Positions 1 to 9,168 of a stretch of DNA of 14,153 nt are shown here, piece after piece. The translations under genes and the position numbers were made by a program. Location: NCBI GenBank assembly GCA_027578815.1, contig JANBTH010000592.1, positions 1 through 14,153 on the forward strand, given 5' to 3'. The notes beneath the pieces were generated by a model that did no database searches, was not told the origin of the DNA, and saw nothing but the letters and a program-made list of their open reading frames with translations. Each line of letters opens with the position of its first letter. The stretch's first letter is position 1. The stretch comes from Coemansia sp. RSA 1804 (Eukaryota; Kickxellomycota; Kickxellomycetes; Kickxellales; Kickxellaceae).

Positions 1-78
1 GCCACTTAATCCTTTATTTTTCAACCCACCATATTATTCTAATTGGGATTAGCCTGTGCTTTGGAGAGAGAGAAAAAG

Positions 79-3000
79 ATGAGCAACTTCAAGGACACAG
101 CGGCGGTGCTCAAAAGCGTCATGAGCAATCTCATGTCGCCTGACAACAATGTGCGCACAAAGGCAGAGAGCACACTCAACAGCGAATGGCTAGCAGCGCA
201 GCCGCAGACACTGCTCGGCAGTCTGGCGTTCCTGGTGCACCAGGACCCGGATGCGCAGGCGCGTGCATTTGCTTCGGTTCTGCTGCGCCGAATCGCGTTC
301 CAGGGAATGCCTAACGCCGACACCAAGGAGGATATGCGCATGGTGTGGAGTGCAGTCCCGCAGGCTGTTACGCTGGCTGTCAAGAGCGAGCTTCTTGGTG
401 CGCTGAGGGACGAGAGCGACCGCGGCGCGCGTCACAAGCTCTGCGACACGATCTCGGAGGTTGTGAACAACGAAGGTAAGCTCGCGATGCCTGTATGCTT
501 GAGCGCTTAAATGCTTGGATGTTTTGTTGGTTGTCGCTTTTTTTCCTTGCCTCTTTTGCGGATCGGATCGACCACCTCTTTCCTTTTTATTTCCTTATAG
601 CCTGTTGAGCCTTCTTTCTGGGAGGGCGGCCTGTGTGGGTTGTTGATGCAGCGCTTCTAATTTCTTTAATTCTTCTGTCTCTTTGCTTACGAATGTGTGC
701 TTATTGCTGGCGACTGTAGGCGAAAACGACTGGCCCGAGCTGGTCAGCGCACTCTATGCATGTGCACAGGACTCCAGCGCACAGCTGCGCGAGAGCGCGT
801 ACCGCATCTTCTCGTCGTGCGCATTCCTGCTGACAACGCAGAGCTCAGAGGCAGTCAACACAGCGTTCATCGGGGCGTTCCAGGACTCTGACGCAGCGGT
901 GCGCCTGGCAGCCCTGCAGGCAGCGGTGGCGTACATTCTGGCAAACGATCCGAAGCCGCGGCTTGGGCTGGCGCCGATGGTGCCGCACATGCTCAGCGTG
1001 CTGGAGCCGCTGTACCGGGACCGCGACGAGACGGAGCTGGTGGAGGCGCTGTCTGCGCTGATTGAGGCGGCGGACGAGGCGCCCAAGCTGTTCTCGGCGG
1101 TGCTTGGCAGTCTGATTACGTTTGCAACAGAGATCGGCAAGAACAGCGAGCTGGAGAACACTACGCGGCAGACAGCGATGGAGCTGCTGGTGACGCTGGC
1201 GGAGTCTGCGCCCGGAATGTGCCGCAAGAACGCGCAGTTCTGCCAGGCTATTGTGCCGGTGTGCATGGAGATGATGAGCAGCATTGAGGACAGCGAGGAT
1301 TGGTACACTACCGATGTGCTGGAGGACAGCGATAACGAGGAAAACTATGTGTTTGGCGAGCAGGCAATGGACCGTCTGGCGATAGCGCTGGGCGGCAAGC
1401 AGCTTCTGCCTACGGCGTTCAACTATATCCCGCAGATGCTTGCGTCGCAGGAGTGGAGCCAGCGGCACGCAGCACTGATGGCGATCTCGTCGATTGGCGA
1501 GGGCTGCTACAAGATTATGCGCAGCGAGCTGCAGAAGATTCTGGAGCTGATTGCGCCGTGCTTCAAGGACCCGCACACGCGCGTGCGCTATGCGGTGTGC
1601 AACTGCGTTGGCCAGATGGCAACGGACTTTGCGCCGCAGCTGCAGGAGAAGCACCACCAGCTTGTGCTTTCCAACCTGATTCCGGCGATGGACGAGGCAG
1701 CCACACCGCGCGTGCAAGCGCATGCGGCAGCAGCAATGGTCAACTTTGCCGAGGAGGCAACGAAGCTGGTGCTGGACCCGTATCTGGACACGCTGTTCGA
1801 GCGGCTGCTGGCGATGCTGAGCAGCCCCAAGCGCTACGTGCAGGAGCAGGCTATCACCACGATTGCCACAATTGCCGACAATGCACAGGCAAAGTTCAAC
1901 AAGTACTACAGCACAATCATGCCGATGCTGCTGAATGTGCTGGCACAGGCGTCCGACAAGGAGCACCGGCTGCTGCGTGGCAAGGCTATCGAGTGCGCGA
2001 CCTTCATTGCACTTGCCGTTGGCAAGGAGACGTTCAAGCCAGACATTGCGCGCGTGGTTGAGCTGCTGACGCACATCCAGCAGTCGGTGACGGATGCCGA
2101 TGACCCGCAGGCCAGCTACCTGCAGTCGGCGTGGGCGCGGCTGTGCAAGCTGATGGGCGCGGACTTTGCGCCGATTCTGCCGGTGGTGATGCCGCCGCTG
2201 ATTGCCGCTGCCAACCAGCAACCGGACTTTGCGATTCTGGAGGATGACGAGGATCCCGAGACCAGCTACTCGGCGGAAGACGGATGGGAGTTTGCCAGCA
2301 TTGGCGGCCAGCAGGTCGGCATCAAGACGACAGCGCTGGAGGAGAAATGCGCCGCCGTCGAGCTGCTTGTGTCGTACGCCAAGGATCTGGGCGTAGCGTT
2401 TGTGCCGTACGCAGCAGAGGTGCTGGGTATTCTGGTGCCGCTGTTCAAGTTCTACTTCCACGAGGGCGTGCGTGCAGCAGCAGCTGCTGCGGTACCTCCT
2501 GTGCTGCAGTCGATCAAGCAAGCGGGCGACGTTGCGGCGCTGCGGAGTGTGTGGGCATCGATGTGCGACAAGTACATTTCTGTGCTTGGAAACAGCGACG
2601 ATGACGACACATTCACGATGCAGCTGTTTGGGTCGTTTGCCGACGCTGTGGAGACGGTGGGCGAGCCATCGCTGGGCGCCGAGCAGATGCAGGCGTTTGT
2701 CGGTGTGTGTGTTTCTCAGATGAACAAGTACTACCAGCGCATGAAGGCGCGCGAGGCGGCGCGTGAGGCCGAGGAACTGGACGAGGACGATGAGGAGCAG
2801 CTGGTGGAGGAGGAGATGCTCGAGGGTCTAGCCATCGACGAGGTTGCGCGCGCACTGCACGCGATGCTGGCGACGCACGGACCAGCGTTTGTGGCGATGT
2901 TCCAGAACGTGCTGCCGATTGCGCACATGTACCTGCAGGAGGCGGACCCTGCGGCACGCCAGTGGGCGATCTGCGTGTTCGACGATCTGGTGGAGTACGC

Positions 3001-3640
3001 AGGACCTGCATCGTCGCAGTACGCATCCGAGTTCCTCAAGCCCATTGCTCAAGCGCTTCGCGACACAAATGCGCCCGATCTGCGCCAGGCGGCTGCCTAC
3101 GGTGTGGGCGTCATGGCACAGTTTGGCGGCGACGCTTACGCCGAATTTGTGGTTGGAGCAGCGCTGCCGGCGATGCTGGAGTCGCTAGCCAGCAACGACG
3201 CCCGCAGCACCGAGAATGTCTATGCCACCGAGAACATCATTGCAGCCGTAGCCAAGGTTCTGCGCTTCTTCGGCGGCAAGCTGCCTGACGCCAAGGGTCT
3301 GCTGCAGACGTGGTTCTGGGCGCTGCCTGTGTGCAACGATGCGGACGAGGCGCCTGCCACGTACGAGTATCTTGTGCAGGTTCTCAGCGAGCAGCCTGAC
3401 GCGCTGCTGCTGTCGGCCAACGGAACCGGCAGCGGCAACGATCCGCGCGCGCTGAAGCATCTTGTGTCTGTTGTGGTTGAAGCGCTTGCCGCTTGCTCGT
3501 TTGCGCCGGAGCTGGTACAGGCGCTTGTTGCCATTATGCAGAAGACGATGGCGTCGCTGGACGATTCCGCAAGAGCGTCGCTGTGGGCGTCGGTTTCGCC
3601 CGAGCACCAGCGGGCGCTGCAGTCAAAGGGCTACATCTGA
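79..3640 (+). CDS. PSE1: Importin beta-family karyopherin (IPO5 / Pse1-Kap121 type), two exons 79-475 and 720-3640
   Basis: Nuclear transport receptor that binds cargo such as ribosomal proteins and histones in the cytoplasm and releases it in the nucleus on RanGTP binding (family knowledge). Splicing at 475|720 gives 1105 aa, close to human IPO5 (about 1097) and yeast Pse1 (about 1089). The joined reading runs NNEG-ENDWPELVSALY, with Gly133 split by the intron. Family hallmarks are seen: a FGEQAMDRLAIALGGK stretch near residue 340, followed by RHAALMAISSIGEGC; YVQEQAITTIATIADNA and RLLRGKAIECATFIALAVGK in the middle. These match IPO5/Kap121 better than IPO4/Kap123. The whole protein is alpha-helical HEAT-repeat-like, with a very acidic stretch at about residues 813-836 (EELDEDDEEQLVEEEM). 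Start at 79 (MSNFKDTAAV) is preferred over the in-frame ATG at 43, whose 12 extra residues look like leader sequence. Stop TGA at 3638-3640. The gene looks intact. Confidence 0.93.
476..719 (+). other. Intron 1 of the importin gene (phase 1, 244 nt)
   Basis: The donor is GTAAGC at 476 and the acceptor TGTAG ends at 719. Both flanks are conserved importin sequence in different frames, and joining them restores one frame. Reading through gives a stop at 508-510. An alternative acceptor, TTATAG ending at 600, would reach TGA two codons later, so it is rejected. The intron is T-rich in its second half, with a possible branch point around CTTCTAAT at 653-660. Confidence 0.88.
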
Positions 3641-4063
3641 TCTTTTTATTTCTCCTTTTATACTTTTTCTTCCTATTCTCTTATATATTGCTCTTGCTCT
3701 TGCTTCTGATTATCAGCCAGACGATTTCATTGTTCGGAATCTGAGCTACCTTTCTCCCTGCAACGTCATTATCGGAGGGCCCTTTTTGCTGAATGCACAG
3801 AGTGGCTGGCGTTTTTTTTGTGCCTGCCCAGTCCGTGGGAAGGACAAAAGTCTGTGCTGAAGTGAATGACGAGTCCGCAACACCATAAAAGGGCAGGTGG
3901 CAGTCAAAAGTGCGCCTGTCTTTCATTTCCCTCTTTCCTTTCCTTTCCTTTCCAAACACTCGGCAGCATATCTACAGAGATTACTACACTAAGGATCTGG
4001 CATCTATTATTTGAACACAACAGCAAAGACTATAATCTATATCCTATATCCTATATTCTGGCA
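3641..4063 (+). other. Intergenic spacer: importin 3' end and MMSDH leader
   Basis: This 423-nt spacer has no convincing gene. It begins with a T-rich stretch typical of a 3' UTR. It holds a CT-rich tract of repeated CCTTT units around 3930-3955, and just before the next ATG three tandem copies of a 7-bp unit (CTATATC, CTATATC, CTATATT) at 4037-4057. An open frame in phase with the downstream gene starts with an ATG at 3866. It is probably leader sequence rather than protein (see findings). Confidence 0.6.
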
Positions 4064-5566
4064 ATGGGCTCGGACGCACCAGCAGAGACGGCAACGCTAA
4101 CCAACTTTATCAACAATGCCGCCGTGGCCGCTGGAACCGCTGCGGAGACGCTAGCGGTGGTCAGCCCACACGACGCACAGACCATCGCGTGGGTGCCACT
4201 GTCGACTGAGGCCGAAGTCGATGCAGCAGTTGCGGCGGCAAAGGCGGCGTTTCCGGCGTGGTCAGCGCTGACGCTGAAGGCGCGCGCAGCTTATCTTCTG
4301 GCGCTGTACAATGTGCTTCAGGCGCACCGGACGGAGCTTGCCACGCTTATTGTGCGCGAGCACGGCAAGACGCAGACGGAGGCAATGGGCGATGTGCTGA
4401 AGGGCCTCGAGACGCTCGAGTACGCAGTGGGTGCACCGGTTGTTGCGCGTGGATCGGTGGAGATTGTCAGCGGCGGAGTGCAGTGCCAGGACGAGCGCGT
4501 TGCGCTGGGCGTTGCAGCGGGCATCGTGCCATTCAACTTCCCGCTGATGGTGCCGTTCTGGACGATTCCTATTGCGCTGGCGATGGGCAACACGTACGTG
4601 CTGAAGCCGTCGGAGAAGGTGCCGCTGACAATGAGCCGTGTAGCCGAGCTCGCAGCCGATGTGCTTCCTCCAGGAGTGCTGAATATCGTGCATGGCGACC
4701 GTCGCGCTGCGCAGGCGCTGGTGCGGCACAAGGATGTCCAGGCGCTGGCGTTTGTCGGCACATCGGACGTTGCGCGCGCCATCCACCTGGAGGGCTCGAG
4801 TCTGGGCAAGCGCGTGCTGGCGCTGGGCGGCGCCAAGAACCATCTGGTTGCGCTGCCCGACTGCGACATCGAGATGACCGCGCAGGATATTGTCAACTCG
4901 TTCACCGGCTGCGCTGGCCAGCGGTGCATGGCGGCATCCGTGCTGCTTGTTGTCGGCGACCAGTCTGCGCTGCTTGATCGCGTTGTCGAAAAGGCTCAGG
5001 CGCTTCAGCCGGGCGCAGATGGCGCGCACGCCATGGGTCCTGTCATTGACGGCGCCGCAATCGCCCGAATCGAAGAAGCCATTGAGCACGCTGCCTCCGT
5101 TGACGGCGCCCAGCTGCTGCTCGATGGCCGTGCATCGGCTGCGTTTTGCGAGCGCAGACGCGACACGAGCGGCTTCTGGATTGGCCCAACTGTCATGGTG
5201 CAGCGCGCTCCGTCGGATGCCGCAATGCACTTTGAGATCTTTGGGCCTGTGCTGTCGGTGCTGCGCTGCGACACCGTTGACCAGGCGCTGGCCATCGAGA
5301 ACGCCAACGACTACGGCAACGCTGCCTGTGTTTACACTGCGTCGGGTGCCGCTGCCGAGTACTGCGCCCGCAGATTCCAGGCCGCCATGGTCGGCGTCAA
5401 CATCGGCGTGCCTGTGCCGCGCGAGCCATTCTCCTTCGGCGGCATCAATCGCAGCAGATTCGGGGCTGGCGATATCACCGGCGACGCTGGCGTTGAGTTC
5501 TTCTCATACAGGCGCAAGATTACCACAAAGTGGACCACGCCAAAGGATGCGTCGTGGATGTCGTGA
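4064..5566 (+). CDS. Methylmalonate-semialdehyde dehydrogenase, CoA-acylating (ALDH6 family)
   Basis: Predicted to oxidise methylmalonate semialdehyde (or malonate semialdehyde) with NAD+ and CoA to propionyl-CoA (or acetyl-CoA), in valine and pyrimidine catabolism; normally a mitochondrial matrix enzyme. The 500-aa protein has the full aldehyde dehydrogenase plan. The nucleotide-binding segment is PFNFP (156-160) and VLKPSEK (179-185). The catalytic cysteine is Cys288 in GCAGQRCMA. FEIFGPVLSV lies at 390-399, and the C-terminal oligomerisation end reads FFSYRRKITTKW. The usual ALDH motif with the general-base Glu (ELGG) is replaced by LALGGAKNH at 252-260. Loss of that Glu and the GAKNH signature are diagnostic of the CoA-dependent ALDH6 group. 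Start at 4064 gives MGSDAPAETA; there is no basic presequence, so mitochondrial import is not evident from this start. Stop TGA at 5564-5566. No introns. Confidence 0.9.
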   Translation: MGSDAPAETATLTNFINNAAVAAGTAAETLAVVSPHDAQTIAWVPLSTEAEVDAAVAAAKAAFPAWSALTLKARAAYLLALYNVLQAHRTELATLIVREHGKTQTEAMGDVLKGLETLEYAVGAPVVARGSVEIVSGGVQCQDERVALGVAAGIVPFNFPLMVPFWTIPIALAMGNTYVLKPSEKVPLTMSRVAELAADVLPPGVLNIVHGDRRAAQALVRHKDVQALAFVGTSDVARAIHLEGSSLGKRVLALGGAKNHLVALPDCDIEMTAQDIVNSFTGCAGQRCMAASVLLVVGDQSALLDRVVEKAQALQPGADGAHAMGPVIDGAAIARIEEAIEHAASVDGAQLLLDGRASAAFCERRRDTSGFWIGPTVMVQRAPSDAAMHFEIFGPVLSVLRCDTVDQALAIENANDYGNAACVYTASGAAAEYCARRFQAAMVGVNIGVPVPREPFSFGGINRSRFGAGDITGDAGVEFFSYRRKITTKWTTPKDASWMS

Positions 5567-5931
5567 TCTATGAATCATGTCTGGCTGAACAAGGCGGACC
5601 TTTACAGCTCTTCGTTTTTTCCTTTGGATGGCAGTTATTATACGCTTAGCGCATATAAAATAATATAAATTAAGCTTGAACAAAATTGCCACTGCTCTCC
5701 GCCAATATCCATTAGTCAGAAATTTCCCCTTTTCTTTCTGCCCCTCTTTCTGTCTTTTTTCCTTTCTACTTTTTTCTTTCTTCTTGTCTTGATATTTTAC
5801 TGTACACACTTTCAATTTCCTCTTGTTCTTTGGTTCCGTGGGCCAGCCTTTCTATTACATTTGTGTTCATTTTTTGTTATCCCCTCCGCCTATTCTCGCG
5901 CTGTCAATACGGGAAATTGGGAGGAGAAGCG
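5567..5931 (+). other. Intergenic spacer upstream of DET1
   Basis: This 365-nt AT-rich spacer contains a TATA-like element (TATAAAA at 5654-5660, within a longer A/T run to about 5672) and a long pyrimidine tract at about 5724-5800. An in-frame ATG at 5830 would add 34 mostly hydrophobic residues to DET1. I treat it as leader. No separate gene is seen. Confidence 0.55.
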
Positions 5932-8523
5932 ATGCGAGCCGAAGCGACAAGTCTCCCCGCCTTGCTTCGGCGTCGGTCGGCCATGCCTCGCGCCCCGCCC
6001 GACGCCCCCGGCGCCTGCATATACCCGAACCGCACACTCTACAATATAGAGACTCCCGACTGCTACTTCCGACGGTTCACGCCCGACGGAAAGTATCTCA
6101 TTGGCTTTGGTCGCAACATGAACGGCCTGCATGTGTTCCATGTACAGGGCTCCAGCGCATCCACTCGCCAGCTCATCGACGCCGGGACCACGCCAAGCAA
6201 GGGCGAGTTTCGCCATTTCTTTAAGCTTGCGTGGTCCCGCAGCTACACTGGCGTTGGCGAGGCCCTCCATCGTGACCTGTGTCTCGTCACATCCAACATG
6301 CGCCATCTTATTATTGTCAGGCTACGCAGGGCTGACTTTGGCGCTATGATTGACCGCCAGCAGCACCAGCACCAGCAGCAGGCGTCGCATTTGCCTAGTG
6401 CTCTTAGCAGCATCAAGGCTATGGAGGACATAACCGTGCTAGTGCTTTCCCTCTCAAACGGCGACGTCGTTGATAAGCGTGAGTACTTGAGCGATATCAT
6501 ATATCTCAGCGGACACAACGGCATCAGCCTGTACGAAGACAAACTGTGCTTGTTGTCGTTGAAGAACCAGTGTTTGCGTATATTGCGCATCAACAGTGAC
6601 GGCACGCTTATCGATGAGCGTGAGATTGGTTGGCACACACAGCCTGACGATGCGTATTACGACGATATGCTCCGTATGCGCGAGGAGGCACATCTTGCAG
6701 CGCAGCGAAAGGAGACGCTTCTACGCAAGCGTGGTCTGGCGAGCAGCGAGGGCTTTGGTGGCTGTCTTGACGAAGCCGATATTCCGCTGGCAATTAAGCG
6801 CCAGAAAACGACTGCTGGTAGCTGTGCAACCGTAGCAAATCCGCAGCACCCAAACCGTCGGCCACGTATTGGTGGGTCCGAGATGGCTGGCACATACGGC
6901 GCACCAGTGCACTTTACTCCAGAGGCCTTGGATCCCGGTCCTTCACAGCCACGCTGGAGAGATCTTTTGTCTCGCACATCTTCCTCGTCTGCGAATCCTG
7001 TGCCACGGATCTTTTCCAGCGACTCTTCACAGGCCTACAACGACATCCACTGTCCAGAGATGCCCACAGATTCATTCATGTCCAGCGCCACCAGCGTCTG
7101 TTTTCCATCTGAGCGAACCGGCGAGCGCTTGCCGTTTATTTTTCCGTTTTCTTCGCAAGCGCAGGGACTTCTTTCTGGAGGCAATGAAGCTGGCGATGCA
7201 TTGGCACCGATGCAGCCTTCGCTTTTTTCCAACGAACCGTCGATGCACCCGCTTTCTGAGAGTCTGAACCAGTCTTTGCTGACTATGCCATCCGACAGAA
7301 TGGCAGCGCTGATGCCTCTGCAGGCACTCCAGCGTCTCCCTCCACACTATCGCTTGATGTTCACGCGCGCCATGCAGCCGACCAGCCATCTTGACAGTCT
7401 GGCTGACAGCGACGTTTTGCTAGTGGAGCCCTCGCTGGCCTCTGCGCCATACAACGGACTTAAGCAGCGGCTGCTCGGTGCTCTCTTTATGCGCGCCAAG
7501 AGCAAAGACGATGGAGGGTTGGCGCTAAAGTGCTTTTACCGCATCTTTCGGCAGTACGAGGCGCTGGTTCTGTGGAGAGCGCAGTTTGTAACGCGGAATA
7601 GACTTCTTTTGCGGTTTGTGCCGCTGCAGATTGCTTCCTCCCGCTCACACATGTCACGAGCATCGGTGATTAGCAGCAACACGATGGCGAATTCGTTTAC
7701 AATGCTGGCTGAGTACGACATTGTGGATGCGCGGTTTGGCAGGATCTGGGACACTGCAGATAGAGACCTGTATAGAGAAGTCGAGGACCGGTGGGATGTG
7801 TACCGTGCGCCCATGGCATCCAGCGGGGGGATTGGTGCGACTGCGGCAGGCGCCCATGCGCCGTCGTTGTCCAACGATCTTTATCTGCGCGATTCGTTCG
7901 AGTTCACGCAAGCGGCGCTCCGGACCTCTCGATCGGGTGGCCCTGTGCAGGCCACGCGCAAGGCGTCTGCGCTGCTTCCGATTGCGCCTCAGTGCACGCA
8001 GGAGTCACCGATCCTCAACCCATACCGCTTCAAGTGCAATATGCGCATGCGCCAGATGATCGAGAGATTCCGTCCAGCCAGCATGTCGCCCATCAGATTC
8101 TACGACCGATTCACCGGCAGACTCCGTTTTGTGTTGGCTCCGACTCCCCAGCACTCATCACCTCCGCTGTCTGAAACCGATCCTTCTGTTGCTGCTGCAC
8201 CTGCTCCACTTCTTCCGCTAGACACTACAACCTTTGAGGAGACGTTTAGAGGAGGAGGAGGAGGAGGAGGAGAAGGAGGGATCCTGCCGAGTGGTGCAAT
8301 TCTCATGTCGTCTGGGGGAACCACCGAAGATGTGGGCGGCATTGCTACTGGCAGTACCAGTAGTAGTGGTTTGGGAGGAACTAACTCTGTTTCCGCCGGT
8401 GGCAGCGGTAAGCCTGGCATTATGTACTTGCTCCATCCGTTCCTGCCACTTGTTCTGTCTTCGCGCAGCGATAATGGTCCCAACACCCTGCCCACATCGA
8501 ACATTCACTTTTGGCAGGGCTAA
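5932..8523 (+). CDS. DET1: DET1 (de-etiolated-1) homologue with long disordered insertion
   Basis: In animals and plants DET1 binds DDB1 (with DDA1 and, in animals, COP1) as part of a CUL4-type E3 ubiquitin ligase in the nucleus. The match by eye is collinear along the whole family: TLYNIETPDCYFRRFTPDGK (36-54), HRDLCLVT (113-120), then ITVLVLSLSNGDVVDKRE with GHNGISLYEDKLCLLSLKNQ (167-213) and NSDGTLIDEREIG (221-233). The C-terminal blocks are NGLKQRLLGALFMRAK (508-523), CFYRIFRQYEALVLWRAQF (534-552), MSPIRFYDRFTGRLRFVL (718-735) and LLHPFLPLVLSS (833-844). Between about 240 and 505 lies a Ser/Pro-rich, apparently disordered insertion, with a smaller Gly-rich one at about 737-828 (poly-Gly 774-780), so the 863-aa protein exceeds human DET1 (about 550). 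A Q/H-rich patch lies at 143-150. Start at 5932 is chosen over 5830, which encodes a UTR-like hydrophobic leader. Intronless; stop TAA at 8521, with AATAAA at 8529-8534 right after it. Confidence 0.9.
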   Translation: MRAEATSLPALLRRRSAMPRAPPDAPGACIYPNRTLYNIETPDCYFRRFTPDGKYLIGFGRNMNGLHVFHVQGSSASTRQLIDAGTTPSKGEFRHFFKLAWSRSYTGVGEALHRDLCLVTSNMRHLIIVRLRRADFGAMIDRQQHQHQQQASHLPSALSSIKAMEDITVLVLSLSNGDVVDKREYLSDIIYLSGHNGISLYEDKLCLLSLKNQCLRILRINSDGTLIDEREIGWHTQPDDAYYDDMLRMREEAHLAAQRKETLLRKRGLASSEGFGGCLDEADIPLAIKRQKTTAGSCATVANPQHPNRRPRIGGSEMAGTYGAPVHFTPEALDPGPSQPRWRDLLSRTSSSSANPVPRIFSSDSSQAYNDIHCPEMPTDSFMSSATSVCFPSERTGERLPFIFPFSSQAQGLLSGGNEAGDALAPMQPSLFSNEPSMHPLSESLNQSLLTMPSDRMAALMPLQALQRLPPHYRLMFTRAMQPTSHLDSLADSDVLLVEPSLASAPYNGLKQRLLGALFMRAKSKDDGGLALKCFYRIFRQYEALVLWRAQFVTRNRLLLRFVPLQIASSRSHMSRASVISSNTMANSFTMLAEYDIVDARFGRIWDTADRDLYREVEDRWDVYRAPMASSGGIGATAAGAHAPSLSNDLYLRDSFEFTQAALRTSRSGGPVQATRKASALLPIAPQCTQESPILNPYRFKCNMRMRQMIERFRPASMSPIRFYDRFTGRLRFVLAPTPQHSSPPLSETDPSVAAAPAPLLPLDTTTFEETFRGGGGGGGEGGILPSGAILMSSGGTTEDVGGIATGSTSSSGLGGTNSVSAGGSGKPGIMYLLHPFLPLVLSSRSDNGPNTLPTSNIHFWQG
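8251..8272 (+). repeat. GGA trinucleotide repeat coding poly-Gly in DET1
   Basis: Seven consecutive GGA triplets encode Gly774-780 of the DET1 homologue, inside its second low-complexity insertion. It is a short microsatellite likely to vary in length between strains. Confidence 0.85.
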
Positions 8524-8965
8524 ACCAAAATAAAGGCGGATTTGATTGAGCTGGTAAATATGTATTAATACTTTTTTCTGTGGTGTGTGTAATTAGCTGA
8601 TAACTATTAGATGGCTGCTATTATTGTGTTTCTTGTGTTGAGAGCTTTCTTTTGTTTTCTGGAGGCAATTGTTGTTGTAATATTCAATTCCAAAATTACT
8701 GGCTACTGATTCTATTCAATCTGTCAACGACATTGATGATGAGGATATGCAGCGGCTGGATATATATGTTCTTGGCAACAAGAAAAGAAAAGAGCAAGAA
8801 GAGTGGTGAATGGGGCGATTGCCAGCGGCTTCCGATTATCAACATCAACAATACCACAACATAATAGGCCAAACAAGGCAATCCATAGAAGCGCTACATG
8901 TCTAAGGAAAGAACAATCAACAGGGCATAGTAGGCCATAAGTGGGCTTAATCAGGCTTAATTAAG
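8524..8965. other. Intergenic spacer between DET1 and tRNA-Lys
   Basis: This 442-nt AT-rich spacer holds the DET1 3' UTR (AATAAA at 8529-8534) and the 5' flank of the tRNA gene. A TATATAT run lies near 8760. The 90 nt before the tRNA have several AGGC-containing copies (TAGGCC, CAGGCTTAA, AAGGCC), but no longer repeat unit. Short open frames here resemble no protein I know. Confidence 0.5.
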
Positions 8966-9038
8966 GCCGGGCTAGCTCAATCGGTAGAGCGTGAGACTCT
9001 TAATCTCAAGGTTGCGGGTTCGACCCCCGCGTTCGGCT
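8966..9038 (+). tRNA. tRNA-Lys (anticodon CTT), intronless
   Basis: A complete cloverleaf folds from the sequence. The acceptor stem GCCGGGC (8966-8972) pairs with GTTCGGC (9031-9037), with two G-U pairs. The D stem is GCTC/GAGC. The anticodon stem TGAGA/TCTCA encloses the loop CTCTTAA (8997-9003), giving anticodon CTT at 8999-9001, which reads AAG (Lys). The variable loop is AGGTT. The T stem GCGGG/CCCGC holds the loop TTCGACC. Internal promoter boxes are intact: A box TAGCTCAATCGG from 8973 and B box GGTTCGACC at 9017-9025. There is no intron and no encoded CCA, as expected for a eukaryotic nuclear tRNA gene. Confidence 0.97.
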
Positions 9039-9047
9039 GACATACAC

Positions 9048-9052
9048 TTTTT
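9048..9052 (+). terminator. RNA polymerase III terminator of tRNA-Lys
   Basis: A run of five T residues begins 10 nt after the tRNA 3' end, the expected Pol III stop signal. It keeps Pol III transcription out of the gene that starts at 9169. Confidence 0.8.
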
Positions 9053-9168
9053 GCATTTATTTTTCGTGGCTTTGAAATATTATTTCTTTCTTGCTTTCAT
9101 TTTGATTCTTTTCTATTTATTTATTTCTTTTCAGCTGTACTATTATTGTATTTATTTTACCCTTTTCA

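Noticed and set aside
594..600. Alternative acceptor TTATAG in the importin intron
   Set aside because: Using it places TGA two codons downstream, while the acceptor at 719 restores the importin sequence.
845..2521. Long minus-strand open frame (558 aa) opposite the importin gene
   Set aside because: It lies antisense to a clear importin, its translation is Arg/His/Gln/Leu-rich without any domain, and such frames arise from GC-rich codon use.
4262..5230. Minus-strand open frame (322 aa) opposite MMSDH
   Set aside because: Shadow of a strongly identified dehydrogenase; composition is atypical and no domain is visible.
8730..8745. TGATGA resembling a C box of a C/D snoRNA
   Set aside because: No D box (CTGA) at a suitable distance and no terminal stem were seen.
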